A stretch of 64,000 nucleotides of DNA, taken from NCBI GenBank assembly GCA_937974245.1, contig CALJKV010000063.1, forward strand, positions 54,553-118,552, in the 5' to 3' direction. Positions 25,823 through 33,892 of this stretch are shown piece after piece (position 1 is the first letter of the stretch; each line of letters starts with the position of its first letter). A program made the position numbers and the translations under genes. The DNA comes from an uncultured Chloroflexota bacterium (GTDB lineage Bacteria > Chloroflexota > Anaerolineae > Aggregatilineales > Phototrophicaceae). Below the pieces are notes generated by a model. That model was given only the letters and a program-made list of their open reading frames with translations, did not search any database and was not told where the DNA came from.

Positions 25823-26650
25823 TTACGCCTTGATCGCGCCCGATGTCAGCCCGGCTATGAACGTCCGCATACTCACCAGGAACAGGACAATCAGCGGGAT
25901 GGAGCTGATGACCGAGGCGGCCATACCCTGCCCCGGTTCTGGCACGGTGCGTCCGAGATAAAAAACAACCAGCCGCAGCGCCACCGTCTGAATCTGCGGG
26001 TCGGAGAGCACCAGGCTGGGCCAGACATAGTCGTTCCAGAATAGCCAGATCAAGAACACGCCAACCGCGCTCATCACCGGACGGGCCAGCGGCAGCCCGA
26101 AATGAATATACATACGAAAGAATCCAGCGCCGTCAATCTGCGCGGACTCGAACAGTTCTTTCGGCAGGTTGTAGAAAAAGGTGTACATCACCAGAATTGC
26201 AAAGCTCTGGCTGGCAGCATACGGCAGAATCACTGCCCAGCGAGTGTTGGTTAAGCCCAGGTCTACGATGAGCATGAAGAGCGGTACCAGAATGACGGTA
26301 GAGGGGATTGCCAGCACCGCCAGCACATAATAGAACAGCAGCTTGCGACCCCTGAAGCTGAACCGCGCCAGCGCAAAAGCTGTCAGCGAGCCGAAAATCA
26401 TCACCCCGGCGACTCCGGTGCCAATGATGACCGTGTTATTCAGGTAGGTGTTCGACATAAACGACCAGGCCACTTCATAGTTACTGAAGTTGAAGGGCAG
26501 AGTCGGCAGCAGTGGCTGCGCACCGTACTGGAAAAAATCTTTGCCAGAAATAGAGAGCATGACAAATATAGGGAAAAAGGTTGGGATGGCGAACAACAGC
26601 AGGATCAGATGAAGCGGCACATCGTGGCGGAAATTCTTAAGCCTTTGCAT
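25823..26650 (-). CDS. Carbohydrate ABC transporter permease (MalG-like)
   Basis: Second inner-membrane permease of a CUT1-type sugar importer; 275 residues, six predicted membrane helices. The cytoplasmic EAA loop is visible as ELFESAQIDGAGFFRMYIHF followed by GLPLARP, with the invariant DGA. The N-terminus lacks a long periplasmic loop, as usual for MalG-type partners. It lies 14 bp downstream of the MalF-like gene. No ATP-binding subunit is encoded in the operon, so a shared MsmK-type ATPase elsewhere is presumed. Likely substrate: rhamnose or a rhamnoside. Confidence 0.92.
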   Translation of the reverse strand: MQRLKNFRHDVPLHLILLLFAIPTFFPIFVMLSISGKDFFQYGAQPLLPTLPFNFSNYEVAWSFMSNTYLNNTVIIGTGVAGVMIFGSLTAFALARFSFRGRKLLFYYVLAVLAIPSTVILVPLFMLIVDLGLTNTRWAVILPYAASQSFAILVMYTFFYNLPKELFESAQIDGAGFFRMYIHFGLPLARPVMSAVGVFLIWLFWNDYVWPSLVLSDPQIQTVALRLVVFYLGRTVPEPGQGMAASVISSIPLIVLFLVSMRTFIAGLTSGAIKA

Positions 26651-26664
26651 GATGACTCACTTCC

Positions 26665-27615
26665 TCAGACCAGATCATCGCTGGTGCGTGTCAACCGGAG
26701 CTGCACGAGCGTGACAACCAGCACCAGCAGAAATAGGATTGTGCCGATGGCTGACCCGTACCCCAGGTCAAAATCCCGGTTGATGGCAAGATACATCCGC
26801 AGTCCTGGCACCATGCTGGCATAACCCGGGCCGCCGTTAGTCATGATGAGGGGCAGTTCAAAGCTGCGCAGCCAGAAAACCAGCGTCAGCAGCACCAGCA
26901 GGCGCATCTGCGGGCGCAGCAGCGGCAGTTCAATACTGCTGAAGCGCCGGAAACTCCCCGCGCCATCCACCACCGCCGCATCCAGCACTTCTTCCGGGAT
27001 GTCCTGCAAGCCGGCGTAGTAAATGAGAAAGTTAATCCCGGCCACCCAGGGGAAACTGGTAAACGCCAGTGCCCCCATGACGGTATTCCGATCCCCCAGC
27101 CATCCCCGTGCCAGGTGTTCCAGCCCAAAGGCCGACAGCACGATGTTGATACCGCCATCGGTCGAATACATCCAGCGCCAGACAAGGATGGTCGCTACCG
27201 ACGGCACGACGATCGGGATGACGAACGCCACCCGCCACCAGTACTGCGCCGTCAGGTTCTTCAGACGGAAGATGAATATCGCCACAATCATCGGAAGTGT
27301 GGTGACAACGGCGACATTGAACAGGGCTAAGAAGGCCAGGTTCTTGAACGATTCCAGCAGACGTTTATCCCCAAAGACGCGCTCGTAATTGGCAAAGTCC
27401 ACCCACCGTGCCCCACGTATATCCACATACTGGAAAGACGTAATGATCCCTTTGACGGCTGGATAGTAGAAGAAGACCAGCAGCAGAATCACGGTGGGAA
27501 GCACGAACAAATACACCGGTGAAATGGAACGGATACGGTCCCAGTCGAGGCGCCTGCGGAGCTTGGGGTGGGCTGCCGGCCCCGAGAGCGGCACAGAATT
27601 GTTGATAGACATCAT
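26665..27615 (-). CDS. Carbohydrate ABC transporter permease (MalF-like)
   Basis: First permease of the CUT1-type importer, 316 residues with about six helices. EAA loop: EVLDAAVVDGAGSFRRFSSI followed by ELPLLRP. The N-terminal tail carries basic residues before the first helix (LFVLPTVILLLVFFYYPAV), as in most MalF/UgpA-like proteins. Start at the ATG at 27615 or the adjacent ATG at 27612. Separated from the binding-protein gene by a 103-bp gap that contains an 11-bp perfect hairpin likely to lower permease expression relative to the binding protein. Confidence 0.92.
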   Translation of the reverse strand: MMSINNSVPLSGPAAHPKLRRRLDWDRIRSISPVYLFVLPTVILLLVFFYYPAVKGIITSFQYVDIRGARWVDFANYERVFGDKRLLESFKNLAFLALFNVAVVTTLPMIVAIFIFRLKNLTAQYWWRVAFVIPIVVPSVATILVWRWMYSTDGGINIVLSAFGLEHLARGWLGDRNTVMGALAFTSFPWVAGINFLIYYAGLQDIPEEVLDAAVVDGAGSFRRFSSIELPLLRPQMRLLVLLTLVFWLRSFELPLIMTNGGPGYASMVPGLRMYLAINRDFDLGYGSAIGTILFLLVLVVTLVQLRLTRTSDDLV

Positions 27616-27653
27616 TTTTCCAGACTAGAATAATCAAGAATTAATTTGCAAAA

Positions 27654-27684
27654 CGATGCGGCTCGCAATAATTGAGCCGCATCG
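27654..27684 (-). terminator. Attenuator-like hairpin between binding protein and permeases
   Basis: Perfect 11-bp arms (27654-27664 CGATGCGGCTC, 27674-27684 GAGCCGCATCG), 9-nt loop. On the minus strand the stem is followed by TTTTGCAAATT, a weak U-tract. Such partial terminators or stabilising stems are common after solute-binding protein genes, where the binding protein is needed in excess over the permeases. Confidence 0.7.
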
Positions 27685-27718
27685 CAAGAAAACTCGCCTG
27701 GGTCACAGGCTGTCTATT

Positions 27719-29230
27719 CTATTCCCAGGAGTCGGATTCCCATTCGGGGTGCGCCATAAGCGCACGCTGAATAGCTCCGTCCAGCAGGAATTGGAATTCG
27801 TCAAACACTTCTTCAATAGCCATCGCGCCGCCCATGTATTCACCAAACAGGCGTGACCACTCCGAATCCAACGCCCGGTCAAAGGTCGCCCATGCCAGCC
27901 CGGATGTGCCATTCTCATAAGCGCCCGGCTGGAAGAAACCGCGCAGTTGGACGACTTTTTCCGGGTTATCCGGGAAAACCTCTTCAATCGGTGTACCGGG
28001 TGTGAAGCAGGGAATCGGCTGTTTGTCACACCACTGCTGCAACTGGGCCGGGGCTGTCACCCACTGTGCCAGGTCACGCGCCATGTCAAGCTGAAGCTCG
28101 CCGCTCTCCAGTGTTGTCAGCGGGATAAAAAGATAGAGACTGCCGCTGCCGGCGGAACCTAGATTCCCAACACGACGCGGGACGACATCGTTGCCATACT
28201 CGCTGTCGGCGGCTGTCACCGGCGGCTCATAGAACGTACCCCATTCAAAGTTGATGTTCGGATTAGCGGAGATTGAAGCCAGTCGCAGGTTCATGGTGTT
28301 GACGATAGCGACTTCGCCCTGGGCAAACAGATCGGCTTCCGGCGGCGGGGAGAGGAAGTCTTCCTGCCAGTACTGCGACCAATCTTTCAGCAGTCGCCAG
28401 GTTTCCGCCACGCGCGGGTCACTGAGGGAGAAACGCTCGGTAACGACACAGTAGACCATTTCTTTATCGTTCAGATTGCCGAAGGGGGCTTCAAAATCGC
28501 AGTCGGCCACGACATCGGCCATCATCTGCTCCCGGATCGTCCATTCCGCCCAGTTCCAGAGGAAACCATCCGGCCCGGCCATCGGCATCAGGAAGGGGGT
28601 ATACCCGGCATCTTTGAGCGTCTGCTGGATCGACATGAATTCGCCCCAGGTCGCCGGCACATCAATGCCGAGTTCGTCAAAGGCCGTTTTATTATAGGCA
28701 TAGGTGGTCACGCCCGTATCGCCGGAGAGTGTCGGCCCGACTACGCGATGCCCGCCATCCGAGGCCACCGAATTATTCAGCACCAGCCCATCCAGCGGAA
28801 AGTCATCAAACCAGGTGGGGTTATCGCTATAGGGGTTGGGCTGCGCCAGGTCATCATTGAAGTTGTAAATCAGGTCGGCGGCATTCGTGATATCCGGGCC
28901 GGGGAAGTACATCAGTACGATATCCGGCAGCGTTCCAGCCAGCAGATTGGTGTTAATCCAGGCGAAGCGTTCGGCCACACCGTTCCCACCAATGTATTCA
29001 TACTTCAGGGTGACATTCGGGTACATGGCAGCCCATGCCTGGAAAATTTCGTGCATCACATAGGCGTCCTGCCGCTCCGGTACCAGGTCAATCTGCCCCC
29101 ATACGGCAACAGTGAGTTCGCCGGCAAAGTTCGCGCCATGCGTATCCTGGGCGATACCGACCTGCACCATACTGAGGAGAAGGATCAACAAACCAGAAAT
29201 AATAATGAGCTTAAACGATTTCATTTTCAT
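27719..29230 (-). CDS. Sugar ABC transporter substrate-binding protein
   Basis: Extracellular solute-binding protein of the MalE/UgpB (family 1) class. From the preferred start at 29230 (MKMKSFKLIIISGLL) it is 503 residues with a signal peptide ending near VGIAQD; no lipobox Cys is seen, which is unusual for a monoderm-like binding protein but common in this kind of genome. Mature sequence has GELTVAVWGQ, YPNVTLKYEYIGGNG, LPDIVLMYFPG and NKTAFDELGIDVPATWGEF, the usual binding-protein blocks. An AAGG ribosome site supports 29230; the frame is open to an ATG at 29257. First gene of the rhamnose operon, reading from a TTGACA-N17-CATAAT promoter. Confidence 0.9.
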   Translation of the reverse strand: MKMKSFKLIIISGLLILLLSMVQVGIAQDTHGANFAGELTVAVWGQIDLVPERQDAYVMHEIFQAWAAMYPNVTLKYEYIGGNGVAERFAWINTNLLAGTLPDIVLMYFPGPDITNAADLIYNFNDDLAQPNPYSDNPTWFDDFPLDGLVLNNSVASDGGHRVVGPTLSGDTGVTTYAYNKTAFDELGIDVPATWGEFMSIQQTLKDAGYTPFLMPMAGPDGFLWNWAEWTIREQMMADVVADCDFEAPFGNLNDKEMVYCVVTERFSLSDPRVAETWRLLKDWSQYWQEDFLSPPPEADLFAQGEVAIVNTMNLRLASISANPNINFEWGTFYEPPVTAADSEYGNDVVPRRVGNLGSAGSGSLYLFIPLTTLESGELQLDMARDLAQWVTAPAQLQQWCDKQPIPCFTPGTPIEEVFPDNPEKVVQLRGFFQPGAYENGTSGLAWATFDRALDSEWSRLFGEYMGGAMAIEEVFDEFQFLLDGAIQRALMAHPEWESDSWE

Positions 29231-29283
29231 CGAAATTGCTACCTTTCTTATAGACATGCATGTACCAGATAGATGGCTCTTGC

Positions 29284-29327
29284 TTAAACCGGCACAGACC
29301 GGCTCACGCTCCGGGTATCACCTCCTT
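29284..29327 (-). other. Full anti-SD complement plus 7-codon mini-ORF in the leader
   Basis: AAGGAGGTGAT on the minus strand (29317-29327) is an 11-nt exact complement of the 16S rRNA 3' end, about 85 nt upstream of the binding-protein start. It is followed after 9 nt by a GTG (29305-29307) opening a 7-codon frame that stops at 29284. Either a short leader peptide, a ribosome standby site, or chance; no other start is suitably placed. Confidence 0.3.
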
Positions 29328-29353
29328 GATCGCCACGCTCACTTACACACTGG

Positions 29354-29373
29354 CTTTCGTTCACTTTCGTTTC
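29354..29373. promoter_or_regulatory. Putative DeoR-family operator, site 1
   Basis: CTTTCGTTCACTTTCGTTTC: two direct TTTCGTT-type repeats 10 bp apart, one helical turn, as in AgaR/DeoR-type operators. Located downstream of the binding-protein promoter, within the leader of the rhamnose operon. Confidence 0.5.
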
Positions 29374-29423
29374 TGAAGCAATAAATGCCTAAAAATAAGC
29401 CTTGCCCCAGCTATTCTACCTGG

Positions 29424-29452
29424 ATTATGGGGTACTACTTTCACTTTGTCAA
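29424..29452 (-). promoter_or_regulatory. Promoter of the rhamnose operon
   Basis: On the minus strand: TTGACA (29447-29452), 17-bp spacer, CATAAT (29424-29429), a near-consensus sigma-70 promoter. Its spacer holds a GTGAAAGT element (site 2, CTTTCAC on the plus strand at 29438-29444) that could block polymerase when bound by the DeoR-type regulator. Leader to the chosen start is about 190 nt. Confidence 0.75.
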
Positions 29453-29476
29453 TAAAATGAAAAAATTCACAATTCA

Positions 29477-29498
29477 AATGAAAGATTTCGCTTTCATT
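29477..29498. promoter_or_regulatory. Putative DeoR-family operator, palindrome (site 3)
   Basis: Perfect 8-bp dyad AATGAAAG-ATTTCG-CTTTCATT. It overlaps the -35 region of the promoter reading toward the regulator gene and lies just upstream of the -35 of the rhamnose operon, so one bound dimer could control both directions and give autoregulation. Confidence 0.6.
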
Positions 29499-29515
29499 CG
29501 GATTGCCAGTATAAT
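29487..29515 (+). promoter_or_regulatory. Promoter of the DeoR-type regulator
   Basis: TATAAT at 29510-29515 with a poor -35 (TTCGCT at 29487-29492, 17-bp spacing) embedded in the operator palindrome. Predicted transcript start near 29522. Confidence 0.6.
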
Positions 29516-29580
29516 ATGTTGATATCTAGGATGCTGGGCACAAAATACACTTTTCGATGGCAGAAGATGGGCGAAACCAA

Positions 29581-30372
29581 ATGACCTCAATGGACGAACG
29601 ACTTGCAGAAATCCTCCATATCCTTGATCGTCGCCAGGAGCGTGTGGATGTCCGTGAACTCTCCGAGATCATGGGGGTTTCGACGGTCACGATCAGGAAT
29701 GACCTGAATACATTGGCACGAGAAGGCAAGATTCTACGGGTGCATGGAGGGGCTGTCCGGGTAAAGCCGAGCAAAACCGAAGAGTATACCTTCAAGACAC
29801 GCCAGCGCCTGTGCGCCGATGAGAAGTATCGCATTGGCAGTTTAGCCGCGTCGCTGGTTAATCCCATGGATTTCATCCTGCTCGATTCAAGCACCACCGC
29901 GCTGGCTGTGGGCCGGGCACTACAGGATCGGTCATCCGAAATGGACATCACCATTGTCACGACCGGCATCTGGACGGCGGTTGAACTCATGGGAACACGG
30001 GGAATCAACGTGGTCGTGGCCGGGGGCAATCTGCGGAGTGTCACCGGTTCTCTGGTCGGCCCGCTGGCCCGTGACTTCCTCAAGAAGATCAACATCCGGC
30101 GGGCTTTCCTGGGGGCATGGGGGATCACCCTGGAAGAAGGCGTGACCGATATTAACCTGCTGGAGGTTGAACTCAAGCAGATGATCGTTGAACTCGCTGA
30201 AGAGGTGATTATGGTCCTCGACAGCAGCAAGTTTGGGGAAACCGGGATGGTATCTTTCGCCGCCATCAACCAGATTGACTGTGTCATCACCGATGAAAAG
30301 GCCCCTGCCGACATCGTTGAAGCGATGCGCGGTCAGGGTGTGCGGGTGATGATTGCAAAAAACGCCCCATAG
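29581..30372 (+). CDS. DeoR/GlpR family transcriptional regulator
   Basis: Sugar-phosphate-responsive repressor, likely of the divergent rhamnose operon. N-terminal winged helix: ERLAEILHILDRRQ, VDVRELSEIMGVSTVTIRND, then LNTLAREGKILRVHGGAV, the DeoR signature. The C-terminal DeoRC sensor domain shows DSSTTALAVGRAL, VVVAGGNLR and FLGAWGITLEEGVTD. Start taken at the ATG at 29581 (263 residues); an in-frame ATG at 29557 would add 8 residues. The TTTC-type repeats in the intergenic region fit this family. The ligand is unknown; rhamnulose-1-phosphate or DHAP would be typical. Confidence 0.92.
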   Translation: MTSMDERLAEILHILDRRQERVDVRELSEIMGVSTVTIRNDLNTLAREGKILRVHGGAVRVKPSKTEEYTFKTRQRLCADEKYRIGSLAASLVNPMDFILLDSSTTALAVGRALQDRSSEMDITIVTTGIWTAVELMGTRGINVVVAGGNLRSVTGSLVGPLARDFLKKINIRRAFLGAWGITLEEGVTDINLLEVELKQMIVELAEEVIMVLDSSKFGETGMVSFAAINQIDCVITDEKAPADIVEAMRGQGVRVMIAKNAP

Positions 30373-30482
30373 CACGAAGCTGACAAGTGCGTCTGCCACT
30401 GGTATAGTATGCGATGGATGCTTATCCTCTTAAAAGCATCGCAAATGAGTCCAGAGGACAGAACACGCGCTAAAGGGGGCGA

Positions 30483-32147
30483 ATGAGACAGGTTTTGGCA
30501 CATCGCGGCGGGATACTCTTTGCGCTGCTGGCGCTGGTTGGCGCATTCGCCCTTATGCGGCTGTCCGCAGCCCCCGGCTATACCGATTCCTACTATCACT
30601 TTAATGCAGCAACCCGGTTGGTTTCCGGTGACGGCCTGACCGATCCGTATCTCTGGACGTACATCGGCGCGCCGGAGACTCTACCAGCTCCCTCACACCG
30701 CTACTGGATGCCCCTCACGTCGCTCATTGCAGCAATCGGCATGAGTCTCGCCAACGCACCGGGGGATTACGCGGCGGCACAACTGCCGTTCACCCTGCTG
30801 CTGGCAGGGACGGCGCTCACCGGGTTCTGGCTGGGCGGCAGACTCGGCGGTGGGCGGCGGCACGCCTGGTTAGCCGGGCTGCTGACACTATTCAGCGGCT
30901 TCTTCACCCGCTTCTGGGGACAAACAGACACCTTCGCTCCGTATGCCCTGGTCGGGTCGCTGTGTCTGGTGGCGATTGGTCAAATCCACGAAATGTGGAC
31001 GCCCAGAAGGGCGTCCCTACAACCGCCATCCGTAGGGACAGGGCAGACCCTGTCCGCCGATAAACGCAACCTTCGGAACTGGCTATTGCTATTGTACGCC
31101 CTCACCGGCATCCTGGCTGGACTGGCACACCTGACGCGAGCCGACGGCCTGCTGCTCCTCCTGGTCGGCTGTGCGGCGGCGTTGTGGCCGGTACGTGGCG
31201 AGCGATACACGGCCATCCTGTGGCGGGCGCTGCCGGGATTGGTCATCATGACGCTGGCCTACCTGCTCGTGATGCTCCCCTGGTTCGTCCATAATGTCGC
31301 CGTCAGCGGGACTCCGCTGCCCGTCGGCGGCACCCAGGCCATCTGGTTCCGCGAATACAATGACCTGTTCAACTACCCGCCGGACTCGTCGCCGGGGACA
31401 TTTCTCACCGACGGCATCGCCCCGCTCTTCAGCACCCGCTGGGAGGCCCTCAGCAGTAACCTGGGAACGTTCATCGCCGTCGAAGGGCTGGTGGTGATGA
31501 CACCGCTCATGCTGCTGGGGCTGTGGGTACGGCGGCGCGACGGATTCCTGCGCGGTTTCTGGCTGTATGCGCTGGGGCTGCATCTGGCGATGACGCTGGT
31601 TTTCTCGTTTCCCGGCTATCGTGGCGGGCTGCTGCACTCGGCGGCGGCGCTCATTCCCTGGTGGGCGGCATTGGGCGTGGCCGGGCTGGATGATGCAGTG
31701 GATTGGGCTGCCCGGCGGCGCAGGCAGTGGCGGGCGGGGACGGCCAAAGTGATTTTCTCGGCGGCACTGCTGGCCGTTGCCGTGTTCCTCAGCCTCAGCA
31801 CTGGGCTGGCGAACCGTGTTGGAACGGGTATGCCCCAGTTGTACAACGACTTGCGCACCGTTTTGCCGGAAAACGCCCGTGTGATGATTAACGACCCGGC
31901 GGCGCTCTACTATTTCACCGGGCTGGGCGGGGTGGTGCTGCCCAACGAATCCCCGGACATCATCCCTGAAATCGCCCGGCGCTATGGCGTTGGTTATCTG
32001 CTGCTGGAACAGGTGACGGAAGATGGCCGCGCTGCCGATGCAGCACCGCCCTCACTATGGCCGGTGCTGACACAAGACTATCCCTTTCAAACGCTGATTC
32101 CACTGGATACCCCTGGTGTGAGGCTGTATGCGATCACTGTTGAGTAA
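30483..32147 (+). CDS. GT-C type membrane glycosyltransferase-like protein
   Basis: A 554-residue polytopic membrane protein with the layout of dolichyl-phosphate-mannose mannosyltransferase/ArnT-like (GT-C) enzymes: a first helix, then an extracytoplasmic acidic motif PGYTDSYYHFNAA, YWMPLTSLIAA, and about ten more helices, ending in a short soluble domain (VMINDPAALYYFTGLGG). Such proteins usually transfer a sugar from a lipid carrier to protein or glycan; donor and acceptor are unknown. Residues around 172-192 (TPRRASLQPPSVGTGQTLS) are encoded by an inserted palindromic repeat and fall in a loop between helices. It overlaps the next gene by 20 bp, so the pair is translationally coupled. Confidence 0.8.
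   Translation: MRQVLAHRGGILFALLALVGAFALMRLSAAPGYTDSYYHFNAATRLVSGDGLTDPYLWTYIGAPETLPAPSHRYWMPLTSLIAAIGMSLANAPGDYAAAQLPFTLLLAGTALTGFWLGGRLGGGRRHAWLAGLLTLFSGFFTRFWGQTDTFAPYALVGSLCLVAIGQIHEMWTPRRASLQPPSVGTGQTLSADKRNLRNWLLLLYALTGILAGLAHLTRADGLLLLLVGCAAALWPVRGERYTAILWRALPGLVIMTLAYLLVMLPWFVHNVAVSGTPLPVGGTQAIWFREYNDLFNYPPDSSPGTFLTDGIAPLFSTRWEALSSNLGTFIAVEGLVVMTPLMLLGLWVRRRDGFLRGFWLYALGLHLAMTLVFSFPGYRGGLLHSAAALIPWWAALGVAGLDDAVDWAARRRRQWRAGTAKVIFSAALLAVAVFLSLSTGLANRVGTGMPQLYNDLRTVLPENARVMINDPAALYYFTGLGGVVLPNESPDIIPEIARRYGVGYLLLEQVTEDGRAADAAPPSLWPVLTQDYPFQTLIPLDTPGVRLYAITVE
30997..31055 (+). repeat. Palindromic repeat inserted in-frame in a GT-C gene
   Basis: Two stems: GGACGCCC-AGAA-GGGCGTCC (30997-31016) and GGACAGGG-CAGA-CCCTGTCC (31036-31055), each flanked by CCCTAC/GTAGGG. 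The same two-stem unit stands in an intergenic region at 58873-58923. Here it has become about 20 codons of the protein without breaking the frame. Confidence 0.75.
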
Positions 32148-33795
32148 ATTCCACCCGCTGGATGGCCTGCTGCTGGTCGTCTCTATCGTTGTCACGCTGC
32201 TGTATGTGGCGACAGCCTCCGGCGGTTTCCCGCTCGATGATAGCTGGATTCACCAGGTCTACGGGCGCAATCTGGCGCTGAATGGCGAATGGGCGTTCAT
32301 CCCCGGCCAACCAAGTGCGGCTTCCACCTCGCCGCTGTACACCGTGCTGCTGGCGGCGGGCTATAAGCTCGGCGTGGATTACCGGTTGTGGGCGCATACC
32401 TTGGGGGCGCTGGCACTGTGGGTGACAGCGATGCTCGGCTCACGACTCGCGGAGCGGCTGCTGCTCGGCGTGCGCGGAGTCCGGCTGGTGACAGGGCTGG
32501 CGCTGGCGCTGGCATGGCATCTGGTGTGGGCGGCGGCCTCCGGTATGGAGACGATGCTCTTCAGCATGTGGACGCTGGCGGTAATGTTCTTAGCCTTTAT
32601 CCCTATGTCCTTTTCCTCCCCTCGCCCTGAGGGAGAGGGGGCGGGGGTGAGGGGGAATCATGACCTCTCCTTCCGTCATGGCGTGGCCTTCGGGCTGATC
32701 GGGGCGCTGGCGACGCTCACCCGCCCGGAAGGGGCAGTGCTGGCCGGAATCGCCGGCGTGCTGGTGGTGGGGACCCCATCCCTATTCGCTTCGCTCATTT
32801 CCCCCTCTCCATCGGATGGAGAGGGGCCAGGGGTGAGGGGGTTCGGAGGGGGTGAGGTACTGGCGGTACTCCGCTGGTGCGTGGGCGCGGCCCTGGGGTT
32901 CGCCGTGCTGATTACACCGTATTTCACGCTGAATCTTTCGTTGGCGGGGGGCTTGCTGCCGGATACGGCGGCGGCGAAACAGGCCGAAAACGCCCCGGCA
33001 CTGGCGCTGACCTTTCTCGAACGGGTCTGGGTGATGGTGAAACCGCTGCTCGCGGGTGGGCAGGTGCTGCTCCTGCCGGGCATGGTCGCATTCGCGGTGA
33101 TGATTTTGCCACACTCGGTAAAACCCGATGTAAGGGCGCGGTATACCGCGCCCCGACTGATCTCCCTTATCCTCCTCCTGTGGCCGTTGGCGTTGATCGC
33201 GCTCTACGCCGCCCGGCTGCCCGCCCCCTACCAGCACGGGCGCTATGTCATCCCATCGCTGCCCGCTCTGATCGTGGCTGGGGTCGTGGGAACACTTTGG
33301 CTAATCCACGCCGGAAAACGCACGTTGGCCGGGCGCGTGCTGAGTCGTTCGCTGGCGATTGCGGCAGGGCTGGCGTTCGTCTACTTCGCGCTGCTGGCCG
33401 GGCCGGGCGTGTATAAGCAGGATGTCGCCATCATTGACCAGGAGATGGTCGCTGCCGCCGGGTGGATAGCAACCCATTTGCCGCCGGAAGACCTGCTGGC
33501 GGTGCATGACATCGGCGCGGTGGGCTACTTCGCGCCGCGCCCAATCCTCGACCTGGCCGGATTGGTTAGCCCGGAGGTCGTGCCGTTCATCCTCAATCCG
33601 CCGGATTTGTGGGCGTGGCTGCAAGCGGACGGGGCGCAATATCTGCTGGCATTCCCGAACCAGATTCCCGGCGGCAGTGTGGACGACTCGCACCTGTGCC
33701 AACCGGCGGTATGGGCATCCGGCGGGATAGCCTCCCCGGCTGCGGGCGGGCCGAACATGGCAATCTACCGGCTGGCGTGGACGGGGTGCGGTTAG
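32128..33795 (+). CDS. GT-C type membrane glycosyltransferase-like protein with repeat insertions
   Basis: A 555-residue membrane protein, a distant paralogue of the preceding gene. After the first helix it has the GT-C acidic motif GGFPLDDSWIHQVYGRNLA and PSAASTSPLYTVLLA; about ten helices follow, then a soluble tail with HDIGAVGYFAPRPILDLAGLV. Substrate unknown. Three separate repeat-derived stretches are visible: SSPRPEGEGAGVRG (about residues 162-176), SPSPSDGEGPGVRG (about 224-238) and VRARYTAPR (about 335-343), all in loops between helices. Its last 90 bp recur, 90 percent identical, beyond the next gene. Confidence 0.8.
   Translation: MRSLLSKFHPLDGLLLVVSIVVTLLYVATASGGFPLDDSWIHQVYGRNLALNGEWAFIPGQPSAASTSPLYTVLLAAGYKLGVDYRLWAHTLGALALWVTAMLGSRLAERLLLGVRGVRLVTGLALALAWHLVWAAASGMETMLFSMWTLAVMFLAFIPMSFSSPRPEGEGAGVRGNHDLSFRHGVAFGLIGALATLTRPEGAVLAGIAGVLVVGTPSLFASLISPSPSDGEGPGVRGFGGGEVLAVLRWCVGAALGFAVLITPYFTLNLSLAGGLLPDTAAAKQAENAPALALTFLERVWVMVKPLLAGGQVLLLPGMVAFAVMILPHSVKPDVRARYTAPRLISLILLLWPLALIALYAARLPAPYQHGRYVIPSLPALIVAGVVGTLWLIHAGKRTLAGRVLSRSLAIAAGLAFVYFALLAGPGVYKQDVAIIDQEMVAAAGWIATHLPPEDLLAVHDIGAVGYFAPRPILDLAGLVSPEVVPFILNPPDLWAWLQADGAQYLLAFPNQIPGGSVDDSHLCQPAVWASGGIASPAAGGPNMAIYRLAWTGCG
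32611..32655 (+). repeat. C-rich/G-rich palindromic insertion 1 in the coding sequence
   Basis: TTTTCCTCCCCTCGCCCTGA then GGGAGAGGGGGCGGGGGTGA then GGGG: a C-rich half mirrored by a G-rich half, same type as the core of the element at 11225-11376. Translated as SFSSPRPEGEGAGVRG. Confidence 0.65.
32798..32852 (+). repeat. C-rich/G-rich palindromic insertion 2 in the coding sequence
   Basis: Contains perfect 12-bp arms CCCCTCTCCATC and GATGGAGAGGGG one base apart, followed by the same CAGGGGTGAGGGGG tail as insertion 1. Translated as ISPSPSDGEGPGVRGFGGG. Clearly the same repeat family, inserted a second time 190 bp downstream in the same frame. Confidence 0.7.
33130..33154 (+). repeat. GTAAGGG-type palindromic insertion 3 in the coding sequence
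   Basis: A 20-bp perfect palindrome (33134-33153, GGGCGCGGTA mirrored by TACCGCGCCC) preceded by GTAA, resembling the GTAGGG family ends. Encodes VRARYTAPR in a loop of the membrane protein. Confidence 0.55.
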
Positions 33796-33806
33796 CTCCA
33801 GTTGTG
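33706..33806 (+). repeat. Direct repeat, copy 1 (3' end of the GT-C gene)
   Basis: 101 bp matching 34814-34914 without gaps, with 10 mismatches by eye and a 34-bp identical stretch around the stop codon. It covers the last 30 codons of the GT-C gene and 11 bp beyond. Together the copies flank the HEAT-repeat gene. Confidence 0.85.
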
Positions 33807-33892
33807 TTGCGGCTTGATAACCTGCAGCATAGTGAATGCCCATTGTAATACCCTACCATTAGGCAAGCTGGTTTGTTCAACATGAGAAAGCT

